Source: CAZUZD01 sp964624465 (GTDB lineage Bacteria; Planctomycetota; Planctomycetia; Isosphaerales; Isosphaeraceae). From it: a DNA stretch of 6,399 nucleotides. The DNA is taken from contig CAZUZD010000345.1 of assembly GCA_964624465.1 (NCBI GenBank), positions 1-6,399 on the forward strand, read 5' to 3'. The position numbers and the translations under genes were made by a program. Positions 1 through 4,997 of this stretch are shown here, one piece after another (the first letter of the stretch is position 1; the number at the start of each line of letters is the position of its first letter). A model generated the notes under the pieces. That model was not told the DNA's origin. It did no database searches and was given only the letters and a program-made list of their open reading frames with translations.

Positions 1-1
1 C

Positions 2-39
2 GCCGGCCGCGACGCCCCGCACGGGGTGCCACGGCCGGC
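2..39 (-). terminator. Hairpin downstream of the Gly/Tyr-rich gene
   Basis: An 8-bp perfect outer stem (2-9 with 32-39) continues through two mismatches into an inner C4/G4 stem (15-18 with 23-26) with loop GCAC. It starts 26 nt past the stop of the minus-strand gene ending at 65, which is where a terminator would be expected. There is no U-tract after it, so intrinsic termination is uncertain; GC-rich sequence also forms such hairpins by chance. Confidence 0.4.
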
Positions 40-64
40 CCGTTGCGGTTGCCGGGGGGCTCGC

Positions 65-622
65 TCAGCGGCCGAAGGCGCGGTAGCCGGCGTAGGTGCC
101 CAGCGCCTGGCCCGCGCCGCCGTTGCCACCGTAGCCCGGACCATAGCCGTAGCCCGGATACGCCGTGTAGGCCGGCATGCCGGTGGCTCCGGCGAACGCG
201 CCCCGGGCAAAGCCCTGCGTGAAGCCGCCCTGGTTCATGCCGTTGTAGCCCGAGCTGTACCCGTAGCCGCCCACGGCCGGCTGGCCGTAGCTCGCGGCCA
301 TCACCGGCGCCCCGGCCTGGACGTACCCGGTGCTGCCCATCGGCCCGTAGGCCTGGGTGGTGCCATAGCTCTGGGTCGTGCCGTAGGTTTGCATGGTGGG
401 CGCGGCGTAACCGCCCATCGCAGGGGCGCCGTAGCCGCCCATCGGGGCGCCATAGCCGTAGCCGCCGGCCATCGCCGGGGCCGCGTACCCGCCGCCGCCA
501 CAGCCGCAGCCGCCCCGGCGGGCCTTGCGCTTGTGGCAGGCCTCGGCCGAGGTCCCGGCCACCGCCAGCATCACGCCCGCCATCACGCCCGTCACGATCG
601 CCATCCGCGCAGTCCGTCCCAT
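65..622 (-). CDS. Secreted Gly/Tyr-rich low-complexity protein with N-terminal Cys/basic patch
   Basis: A 185-residue protein of unknown function. Residues 1-28 look like a signal peptide: basic MGRTAR, a hydrophobic run to about residue 23, and cleavage probably after AEA28. The mature protein would begin with Cys29, followed by a basic stretch and a Gly/Cys patch (C29, C39, C41). -2 Glu makes a lipobox unlikely. The rest is a low-complexity Gly/Ala/Tyr/Pro/Met chain with about 20 tyrosines. It contains near-tandem units MGGYGAPA/MGGYAAPT (residues 61-76) and YGTTQS/YGTTQA (80-91), and ends in GYRAFGR. The start at 622 is preferred over a longer ORF to 847 because GAGGAG lies 7 nt upstream and the signal peptide starts there. 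Similar Gly/Tyr-rich exported proteins are frequent in planctomycetes, but none has a function I can transfer. A cell-surface, matrix or metal-binding role is speculation. The gene is monocistronic and divergent from the haem protein gene. Confidence 0.8.
   Translation of the reverse strand: MGRTARMAIVTGVMAGVMLAVAGTSAEACHKRKARRGGCGCGGGGYAAPAMAGGYGYGAPMGGYGAPAMGGYAAPTMQTYGTTQSYGTTQAYGPMGSTGYVQAGAPVMAASYGQPAVGGYGYSSGYNGMNQGGFTQGFARGAFAGATGMPAYTAYPGYGYGPGYGGNGGAGQALGTYAGYRAFGR
350..385 (-). repeat. 18-bp tandem repeat coding YGTTQS/YGTTQA
   Basis: Two adjacent 18-bp units encode YGTTQS and YGTTQA (residues 80-91 of the Gly/Tyr-rich protein), and another Tyr-Gly follows. The DNA units differ at a few positions, so this is a diverged duplication rather than a fresh slippage product. 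Confidence 0.75.
395..442 (-). repeat. 24-bp tandem repeat coding MGGYGAPA/MGGYAAPT
   Basis: Two 24-bp units encode residues 61-68 and 69-76 of the Gly/Tyr-rich protein. A looser third copy (MAGGYGYGAP, residues 51-60) precedes them. Such internal duplications are a likely source of length variation between strains. Confidence 0.7.
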
Positions 623-629
623 CGGTGCT

Positions 630-635
630 CTCCTC
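630..635 (-). promoter_or_regulatory. Shine-Dalgarno deciding the start at 622
   Basis: GAGGAG on the minus strand sits 7 nt before the ATG at 622. It supports this start, which also begins the signal peptide, over upstream in-frame starts. Confidence 0.75.
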
Positions 636-672
636 AATCCAGAAGGCTGCGAAAATCCGTTCCCAGGAGGCC

Positions 673-727
673 GGCCCGGGACCCGGGGCGAGCCTCGATC
701 CGAAAATCGAGGCCCGCCACCCGGGCC
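673..727. other. Two-tier stem-loop in the divergent intergenic region
   Basis: The inner arms GCCTCGAT (692-699) and ATCGAGGC (706-713) pair perfectly around a CCGAAA loop. The outer arms GGCCCGGG (673-680) and CCCGGGCC (720-727) also pair perfectly, leaving an asymmetric internal loop. The element lies in the 308-bp region between the two divergent genes (623-930), upstream of the Gly/Tyr-rich gene. It could be a 5' leader structure, a protein-binding site or a terminator-like barrier. I saw no coding potential and no convincing sigma-70 promoter in the rest of this region. Short imperfect palindromes GCAAT...ATTGC (819-834) and CTGGA...TCCAG (824-841) lie nearer the haem protein gene. Confidence 0.4.
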
Positions 728-915
728 CAGGGGGCCATCCTGCCGGCCCGCCCCATCCGCAAACGCCATTCCGTCCGCCCAGCCTCCCCAGCCCAACCTC
801 GACCACCCACCCCGAGCCGCAATCTGGATATTGCTGTCCAGTTTCAAGTCGGTTAGGCTGGGAGGTGGGGCTGGTGGCCGTGCGGCCCCGGAGTGGGACG
901 TGGTCGGGGCCCGGC

Positions 916-922
916 GGGGAGG
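916..922 (+). promoter_or_regulatory. Shine-Dalgarno deciding the start at 931
   Basis: GGGGAGG lies 8 nt before the ATG at 931. The reading frame is open further upstream (to 625), but that extension is proline-rich, non-descript and would bury the signal peptide, so 931 is the favoured start. Confidence 0.75.
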
Positions 923-930
923 TGCGAGCG

Positions 931-2286
931 ATGGCCGGACTGAACCGAGGCGGGGACGGGGCAGCGGAAGCCGGGCGCCGGCGGGGGCCGGGCCTCGGCC
1001 TGGTCGCGGCGCTGGCGGCCTGGGCCGCCGGCGGGGTCGCGGCCGGCCAGGAGCTGCCCTACGACCGGGAGCCGATCAAGTACCTGACGGCGAAGGCGAC
1101 CGACCCGATCGCGCGGCTCCAGGAGCGGCTGGACCGCGGCGAGCAGACGCTGGAGCGGGACCGCCGCCGGGGGTATCTGCCGGCGGTGCTGGAGGCGCTC
1201 GGCGTGGCGCCCAGCTCGCAGGGCCTGGTGTTCAGCAAGACGAGCTTCCAGCACACGCGGATCTCGCCCAAGGCGCCCCGGGCGCTGTACTTCGGCGACG
1301 ACGTGTACGTCGGCTGGGTGCGCGGCGGCGATTACCTGGAGGTCTCGGCCGTCGACCCGCAGCTGGGCGCCGTCTTCTACCTGCTGGACCAGGACGCGCC
1401 GGAGCCGAAGTTCGAGCGGCAGACGCACTCGTGCCTGGCCTGCCACGCCTCCAGCCGCACCCAGGGCGTGCCCGGGCACCTGATCCGCTCGGTCTACCCC
1501 GACCCCGGCGGCCAGCCGGTGTACAACGCCGGCTCGTTCGTCACCGACCACGCCAGCCCGCTGTCCGAGCGCTGGGGCGGCTGGTACGTCACCGGCACCC
1601 ACGGCGACCAGCCGCACCTGGGCAACGCCTTCGTCCGCGATCGCGACCGGCCCGAGCAGCTCGACCCCAAGGAGGGCTCGAACGTCACCAGCCTGTCCGA
1701 CCGGTTCGACACCCGCGCCTACCTGACCGACTCCAGCGACCTGGTGGCCCTGATGGTCCTGGAGCACCAGACCCAGGGGCACAACCGGATCACCGCCGCC
1801 TCGTACCAGGCCCGCATCGGCGCGGCCTACGACGCCGGCATCAACCAGGCGCTGGGACGACCCGAGGGGTTCGTCTCCGAGACGACCACCCGCCGGATCG
1901 ACCGCGCGGCCGAGGAGCTCGTGCGCTACTTCCTGTTCGCCGGCGAGCCGAAGCTGACCGCCCCGGTGGCCGGCACCACCGACTTCGCCCGGCAGTTCGC
2001 CGCCCGCGGCCAGCGCGACGGCCAGGGCCGGTCGCTCCGCGACCTCGACCTCCAGACCCGGCTGTTCCGGTACCCCTGCAGCTACCTGATCGAGACCGAG
2101 GCCTTCGCCGCCCTGCCCGCCCCGGTGAAGACCCGGGTCTTCGAGCGCCTGCTCGCCGTCCTGACCGCCGACGACCCCGGCCCCGACTTCACCCACCTGA
2201 CCCCCGAGCTCCGCCGGGACATCCTCGAAATCCTCCGCGCCACCCAGCCCGACTTCCCCCCCGCCCCGGCCCCGGCCGCCCCCTAA
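931..2286 (+). CDS. Secreted single-haem cytochrome c-type protein of unassigned function
   Basis: A 451-residue protein. Residues 1-39 read as a signal peptide: RRR at 16-18, then an Ala/Leu/Gly-rich hydrophobic run to about residue 38, with cleavage near GVAAG. One c-type haem motif is present, Cys168-Leu-Ala-Cys171-His172. It is followed by a well-ordered block: RSVYPDP (186-192), TDH (205-207), RWGGWYVTGTHG (214-225) and HLGN (229-232). Before the haem site lie FSKTSFQ, SPKAPRALYF, DDVYVGWV and GGDYLEV. M275, H279 and H284 in the segment after residue 270 are possible distal ligands. The C-terminus is a short Pro/Ala tail. The combination CLACH, RWGGWYVTGTHG and GN resembles a conserved bacterial family usually annotated only as hypothetical or cytochrome c domain protein; this is from memory. 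Periplasmic or exported electron transfer is inferred from the signal peptide and haem motif. The long globular region is unlike a small cytochrome c and suggests an enzyme or sensor. It is single-gene, with no cognate oxidase or reductase nearby. Confidence 0.85.
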   Translation: MAGLNRGGDGAAEAGRRRGPGLGLVAALAAWAAGGVAAGQELPYDREPIKYLTAKATDPIARLQERLDRGEQTLERDRRRGYLPAVLEALGVAPSSQGLVFSKTSFQHTRISPKAPRALYFGDDVYVGWVRGGDYLEVSAVDPQLGAVFYLLDQDAPEPKFERQTHSCLACHASSRTQGVPGHLIRSVYPDPGGQPVYNAGSFVTDHASPLSERWGGWYVTGTHGDQPHLGNAFVRDRDRPEQLDPKEGSNVTSLSDRFDTRAYLTDSSDLVALMVLEHQTQGHNRITAASYQARIGAAYDAGINQALGRPEGFVSETTTRRIDRAAEELVRYFLFAGEPKLTAPVAGTTDFARQFAARGQRDGQGRSLRDLDLQTRLFRYPCSYLIETEAFAALPAPVKTRVFERLLAVLTADDPGPDFTHLTPELRRDILEILRATQPDFPPAPAPAAP

Positions 2287-2306
2287 CCCCCGCCCCGCCG
2301 GGGAGC

Positions 2307-2330
2307 CCGGGTTCCGTGTGCGGAGCCCGG
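2307..2330 (+). terminator. Hairpin after the haem protein gene
   Basis: A 10-bp stem (2307-2316 with 2321-2330, one G-U pair) has a TGTG loop and begins 21 nt past the stop. A TTTT run follows at 2339-2342, slightly far for a classical terminator. The stem is embedded in a 20-bp-period direct repeat GGAGCCCGG(G/A)TTCC (2302-2315 and 2322-2335). Confidence 0.5.
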
Positions 2331-2339
2331 ATTCCCGGT

Positions 2340-2473
2340 TTTCGTAGGGCGGATCAGCGGAGCGTCATCCGCCGCGCCCGGAGTGAAGCCCTCGATTCGA
2401 CCATCGAGACCGTCCGGAGCGTGGCGTCCGCCCCATCCCGGCGGATGACGCTCCGCTGATCCGCCCTACGAAA
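2340..2473. repeat. REPIN/BIME-like element: two REP hairpins in inverted orientation
   Basis: The arms 2340-2374 and 2439-2473 are perfect 35-bp inverted repeats separated by 64 bp. Each arm has its own REP architecture: GTAG at the outer side (2344-2347, and 2466-2469 on the minus strand) followed by a GGCGGAT/ATCCGCC stem (2348-2354 with 2367-2373, mirrored at 2459-2465 with 2440-2446) around a 12-nt loop. A small CTCGAT/ATCGAG palindrome (2391-2396, 2403-2408) lies in the spacer. A GTAG foot plus imperfect hairpin is the known hallmark of REP sequences mobilised by REP-associated tyrosine transposases (RAYT/TnpA-REP), and inverted pairs are called REPINs or BIMEs. The element sits between convergent genes, a usual REP location, and may also act as a bidirectional terminator or mRNA 3' stabiliser. 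No RAYT gene is in the window. Multicopy status cannot be seen here. Confidence 0.75.
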
Positions 2474-2571
2474 CGGCCCGCCTCGTCGGGTGCCGAGGTC
2501 CCGCGTGCGGGGCCCATCGAAGGTTCGTGCGCGCGGGCATGTCCGGAAGCCTTGCGGTCCCGGTACGCCGA

Positions 2572-2607
2572 CGGGCCCGGGGACGACGGGGGTCGTCTCC
2601 GGGCCCG
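2572..2607 (-). terminator. 16-bp hairpin downstream of the DinB gene
   Basis: The arms 2572-2587 and 2592-2607 pair over 16 positions with one mismatch (2581/2598; G-T on the plus strand, A-C on the minus-strand RNA) around a G4/C4 tetraloop. It lies 52 nt past the DinB stop, between that gene and the REPIN. No U-run follows on the minus strand, so it may be a Rho-assisted or 3'-end-protecting structure. The rest of 2474-2659 shows nothing further that I can support. Confidence 0.5.
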
Positions 2608-2659
2608 GGGGTGGGAGCGTTGCAGTGCGGCGCGGGGCCGCGACGGAACCGGGTCGGGA

Positions 2660-3157
2660 TCAGACCCGCGCCGGGGCGGCGACGACGAAGCTGCGGGTCA
2701 TCATCTTGCGGAGCAGGGAAATTTCGCCGCTGTGGCGGGCCTCGTCGTGCAGGCCGTGGACGATCGCCCAGCGCACGGTGCGGGCCGGGTTGCTCGGCTC
2801 GGGGGCGTCGAGCTGCGCGGGGGTGAGGGCGGCGATCACGCCGCGGAGCCGCTCGTGCTGGGCCTTGAGCTCGGCGACGACCGTCTCGAGGCCCGGCCAG
2901 GTCTCGGGCGAGACGTGCGCCGGGTTGCTCTCCCAGCTGAACATCTTGAGCCAGCCCTCGGGCAGGACCGGCTCCTGGCCCAGGGGCTTGAGGGTGAGGA
3001 ACTCGGTGACGACGTAGGCGTGACCGGCGTGCCAGAGGCACGAGTTCTGGAGGTTGGGCGGGGCCCAGCGGGCCTGGGTCGCGTCGAGGCCGTCGAGGAC
3101 CGTCAGGGTCTTGCCGCGCACGTCGTCGAGCAGGGTCAGCAGCGTCTGGTCAGACAT
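2660..3157 (-). CDS. DinB/YfiT-like (DUF664-type) putative metal-binding four-helix protein
   Basis: A 165-residue cytoplasmic protein with no signal peptide or membrane segment; the length is usual for the DinB/YfiT superfamily. Histidines fall where the family places its metal triad: LWHAGH (H43, H46) at the end of an N-terminal helix, and VHGLHDEARHSGEI (H134, H137, H142) in the third helix, close to the RHxGH pattern of DUF664-type members. Family members include thiol-dependent S-transferases (bacillithiol or mycothiol) and damage-inducible proteins. The substrate here cannot be told from sequence. The start at 3157 begins the conserved helix MSDQTLLTLLDDVRGKTL; only a weak GGA precedes it. 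Upstream in-frame sequence to 3376 is Arg/Pro/Gly-rich and looks non-coding. The gene follows hcp on the same strand after a 268-bp gap with its own hairpins, so independent transcription is likely. Confidence 0.85.
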   Translation of the reverse strand: MSDQTLLTLLDDVRGKTLTVLDGLDATQARWAPPNLQNSCLWHAGHAYVVTEFLTLKPLGQEPVLPEGWLKMFSWESNPAHVSPETWPGLETVVAELKAQHERLRGVIAALTPAQLDAPEPSNPARTVRWAIVHGLHDEARHSGEISLLRKMMTRSFVVAAPARV

Positions 3158-3192
3158 GAGCTTGGATCCAGCCCGGAGCGCGCCGGGCAGCG

Positions 3193-3209
3193 CCCCCCGT
3201 TCCGGGGGG
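3193..3209 (-). other. GC hairpin in the DinB leader
   Basis: CCCCCCG (3193-3199) and CGGGGGG (3203-3209) form a perfect 7-bp stem with a 3-nt loop (GAA on the minus-strand RNA), 35 nt before the DinB start. It could be a leader structure or a terminator for read-through from hcp. No U-tract follows. Confidence 0.35.
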
Positions 3210-3346
3210 ATCAAACCGAACCGCAAGGGCCGCCGAGGCGGCCGGGGCCGCGGGCTGGAACCGCCGGCAGGCCGCCGGCCGACTCGCGTCGTCCCACGGC
3301 CTCCGGGTTGGCTCCGTTCCCTCGCACGCGACCCGTCACAGCCCCC

Positions 3347-3376
3347 AATATCGCGGACGGGGCCGCCGGGGTGCAA
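3347..3376 (-). promoter_or_regulatory. Weak candidate promoter for the DinB gene
   Basis: On the minus strand TTGCAC (3371-3376) is followed after 18 nt by GATATT (3347-3352). This is a 3/6 and 4/6 match to sigma-70 boxes and the only AT-rich hexamer in the hcp-DinB gap. It would give a leader of roughly 180 nt containing the 3193-3209 hairpin. Low certainty. Confidence 0.25.
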
Positions 3377-3390
3377 CCCGTCTCCCGCCG

Positions 3391-3412
3391 CCCGCCCCGG
3401 GCGCGGGGCGGG
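3391..3412 (-). terminator. Hairpin just downstream of hcp
   Basis: CCCGCCCC (3391-3398) and GGGGCGGG (3405-3412) pair perfectly over 8 bp around a 6-nt loop, 13 nt past the hcp stop. No U-run follows on the minus strand. The position favours a 3'-end structure for hcp. Confidence 0.4.
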
Positions 3413-3425
3413 TCGGGGCGACAGC

Positions 3426-4715
3426 TCAGGCCAGCACCAGCGCCAGGTCGGCCTCGGCGTGCTTGCCCGTGAGCCGCAAGTCGAACTTGTCCTTGAGGAT
3501 CTGGAAGACGTTCGCCGTCACGAACGCCGGCGGGTTCGGGCCGATGTTGACCCCCTTGACCCCCAGGCTCAGCAGGGTCAGCAGCACGGCCACCGCCTTC
3601 TGCTCGAACCAGCTGACGACCAGCGTCAGCGGCAGGTCGTTGACCGAGCAGTTGAACGCGCCGGCCAGGGCCAGGGCCACCTGGATGGCGCCGTAGGCGT
3701 CGTTGCACTGGCCCATGTCCATCAGGCGCGGCAGGCCCAGGTGGGTGCCGTACTCGTGGTCCATGATCCGGAACTTGCCGCAGCCGAGGGTGAGGATGAA
3801 CGAGTCGGGCGGGGTGTGCGCGGCGTAGTCGGCGAAGTAGTTGCGGCCCGGCTCGGCGCCGTCGCAGCCGCCGATGACGAAGAACCGGCTGATCTGCCCG
3901 GCCTTGACCGCCTCGACGATCGTCGGCGCCGCGTCGAGCAGCACGGTGCGGTGGTAGCCGACGGTGATCGCCTTGCCGCGGGTCTCCGGCAGCGAGCCGC
4001 ACTCGCGGGCCTTGGCGATCACGGCCGCGAAGTTCCCGTCCTGGATCTGCGTGCCGCCCGGCACGGCCGTGAACCGGGTCGTGAAGATCCGGTCGGCGTA
4101 CTCGGCGCGGGGGATCAGGATGCAGTTCGTGGTGGCGACGACCGGGCCGCCGAACTTCGGGAACTCCTGCTTCTGCTTCTGCCAGGGGCCGCCGTAGTGG
4201 CCGGCGAGGTTCGGGTGCTCGCGGAGCTTCGGGTACATGTGCGCCGGCAGCATCTCGCCGTGCGTGTACACCTTCACCTCGGTCCCCTCGACCTGCTGCA
4301 ACAGCTCCCAGAGGTCGACCAGGTCGTGGCCAGTGACCAGGATGCCGGGGCCGGGTCGCGTGCCCTCGGTGATGACCGTCGGCGACGGCTTGCCGAACGT
4401 CTCGACGTGGCCGGCGTCGAGCAGCTCCATGACCCGCAGGTTCTTCTGGCCCAGCTCCATGGCGATGGCCAGCAGGCTCTCCAGGTCGAAGTTCACGTTG
4501 GTCATCGTCGAGAACAGCGCGTCCTCGATGAAGGCGCTGACGCTCTCGTCGCTCTTGCCGAGCCGGCGGGCGTGGCTGGCATACGCGGCCATGCCCTTGA
4601 GGCCGTAGAGGATCAGCTCCTGGACCGACTGCACGTCGGCGTCTTTGCCGCAGACGCCGGGGCTGATCACGCAGCCGCTGCCGTGGGCCGTCTGCTCGCA
4701 CTGATTGCAAAACAT
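3426..4715 (-). CDS. hcp: Hybrid cluster protein (hydroxylamine reductase), short class III form
   Basis: A 429-residue cytoplasmic iron-sulfur protein. Hcp enzymes carry an N-terminal FeS cubane and a hybrid Fe-S-O cluster; they reduce hydroxylamine in vitro and act as high-affinity NO reductases and nitrosative-stress proteins. The N-terminal cluster motif is Cys3-x2-Cys6-x8-Cys15-x6-Cys22, starting MFCNQCEQTA. All seven hybrid-cluster ligands known from Desulfovibrio vulgaris Hcp have counterparts: His130 (VTGHD), Glu154 (THGEM), Cys198 (TTNCI), Cys284 (GGCDGAEPGRN), Cys312 (LGCGKFR), Cys337 (GQCNDAYGA) and Glu371 (WFEQK). The first three are offset by 114 residues from the D. vulgaris positions. 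This matches the deletion of a helical segment after the N-terminal cluster that defines class III, more often described from archaea and thermophiles. The ATG at 4715 is chosen because the conserved N-terminus begins there and GGGAG lies 8 nt upstream. No hcr-type reductase gene is adjacent, so the electron donor is unknown. It has its own promoter. Confidence 0.97.
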   Translation of the reverse strand: MFCNQCEQTAHGSGCVISPGVCGKDADVQSVQELILYGLKGMAAYASHARRLGKSDESVSAFIEDALFSTMTNVNFDLESLLAIAMELGQKNLRVMELLDAGHVETFGKPSPTVITEGTRPGPGILVTGHDLVDLWELLQQVEGTEVKVYTHGEMLPAHMYPKLREHPNLAGHYGGPWQKQKQEFPKFGGPVVATTNCILIPRAEYADRIFTTRFTAVPGGTQIQDGNFAAVIAKARECGSLPETRGKAITVGYHRTVLLDAAPTIVEAVKAGQISRFFVIGGCDGAEPGRNYFADYAAHTPPDSFILTLGCGKFRIMDHEYGTHLGLPRLMDMGQCNDAYGAIQVALALAGAFNCSVNDLPLTLVVSWFEQKAVAVLLTLLSLGVKGVNIGPNPPAFVTANVFQILKDKFDLRLTGKHAEADLALVLA

Positions 4716-4723
4716 CCGTCGCG

Positions 4724-4728
4724 CTCCC
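4724..4728 (-). promoter_or_regulatory. Shine-Dalgarno of hcp
   Basis: GGGAG on the minus strand, 8 nt before the ATG at 4715. It confirms the start against a longer frame reaching 4778. Confidence 0.7.
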
Positions 4729-4830
4729 GGGGCGCAATGGCCCCCGATTGGCCTGTGCCGGTCGTGCTCCGTCGCCACCGTGCCCCGACCACGGTCCCCT
4801 GGACCGCTGCGGCCATCGCGCGTCGAGACC

Positions 4831-4871
4831 CTTCAACTCCGACTCTAGCTCACCCGATTCCGGAGTTCAAG
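4831..4871. promoter_or_regulatory. Inverted repeat spanning the hcp promoter (candidate operator)
   Basis: CTTCAACTCCG (4831-4841) and CGGAGTTCAAG (4861-4871) are inverted repeats with 10 of 11 positions matching and a 19-bp spacer. On the minus strand one arm covers the -35 region and the other covers the expected transcription start, the geometry of a repressor site. It does not match the FNR/Dnr consensus TTGAT-N4-ATCAA, so the regulator is unknown. Confidence 0.4.
4842..4870 (-). promoter_or_regulatory. Candidate sigma-70-type promoter of hcp
   Basis: On the minus strand TTGAAC (4865-4870) and TAGAGT (4842-4847) are separated by exactly 17 nt; each matches four of six consensus positions. 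Transcription would start near 4835, giving a leader of about 120 nt. The segment is one of the least GC-rich in the window, as expected for a promoter. Confidence 0.5.
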
Positions 4872-4914
4872 ACAACCTTGTCCAATTTCCGCGAGGACGG
4901 GCTGGGACCATGCG

Positions 4915-4963
4915 AACGGCCCGCCGTCCGGCCGCCTGGGGAGGCGGGGGATGGCGGGCCGTT
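4915..4963 (-). terminator. Terminator of the glycoside hydrolase gene
   Basis: A perfect 11-bp stem, AACGGCCCGCC (4915-4925) with GGCGGGCCGTT (4953-4963), encloses a second 6-bp stem CCGCCT/AGGCGG (4932-4937, 4942-4947) with a G4 loop. On the minus strand it begins 34 nt past the stop, preceded by AAAA. Only TT follows, so the U-tract is poor; read on the plus strand the stem ends in TTTT. It separates the hydrolase gene from the hcp promoter. Confidence 0.65.
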
Positions 4964-4966
4964 TTC

Positions 4967-4991
4967 GGGGTTCGGGTCGGGTCGGGTCGGG
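4967..4991 (+). repeat. GGGTC tandem tract with G-quadruplex potential
   Basis: Five G-runs (GGGG, then four GGG) separated by loops of 2-3 nt (TTC, TC, TC, TC) fit the G-quadruplex pattern on the plus strand. The plus strand is the template for the minus-strand hydrolase gene, and the tract sits between its stop codon and its terminator hairpin. A structure here could slow RNA polymerase and assist termination; this is inference. It may simply be a pentanucleotide slippage tract. Confidence 0.55.
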
Positions 4992-4997
4992 CGCGGC

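Noticed and set aside
350..442. CRISPR-like or intergenic tandem array
   Set aside because: The repeats are in frame, encode the protein's YGTTQ and MGGYxAP units, and have no spacers.
623..847. N-terminal extension of the Gly/Tyr-rich protein to 847
   Set aside because: It would place 75 Gly/Pro/Arg-rich residues before a good signal peptide and ignore the GAGGAG site at 630-635.
833..861. TTGCTG-N17-TAGGCT as a promoter for the haem protein gene
   Set aside because: Three of six matches in each box; spacing is right but the boxes are too weak to call.
625..930. N-terminal extension of the haem protein to 625
   Set aside because: The extension is Pro/Ser-rich, overlaps the divergent leader and stem-loop, and bypasses the Shine-Dalgarno at 916-922 and the signal peptide.
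853..2196. Long open frame of 447 codons on the minus strand opposite the haem protein gene
   Set aside because: It is a GC-bias shadow: Val/Gly/Ala/Arg-rich with no domain logic, whereas the plus-strand frame has a signal peptide, CxxCH and conserved blocks.
525..2459. 644-codon plus-strand frame overlapping the haem protein gene
   Set aside because: The translation is almost all Arg/Pro/Gly/Ala, typical of the out-of-frame reading of a high-GC gene, and runs through the REPIN.
2552..3472. 306-codon plus-strand frame opposite DinB
   Set aside because: Antisense shadow crossing the DinB gene, the intergenic hairpins and the end of hcp; no recognisable motif.
2660..4715. hcp-DinB as a two-gene operon or nitrosative-stress module
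   Set aside because: The 268-bp gap contains a hairpin after hcp and a separate leader hairpin before DinB; nothing links their functions beyond shared strand.
3211..4836. 541-codon minus-strand frame over hcp
   Set aside because: Arg/Pro/Gly-rich shadow of the true hcp frame, which has every expected ligand residue.
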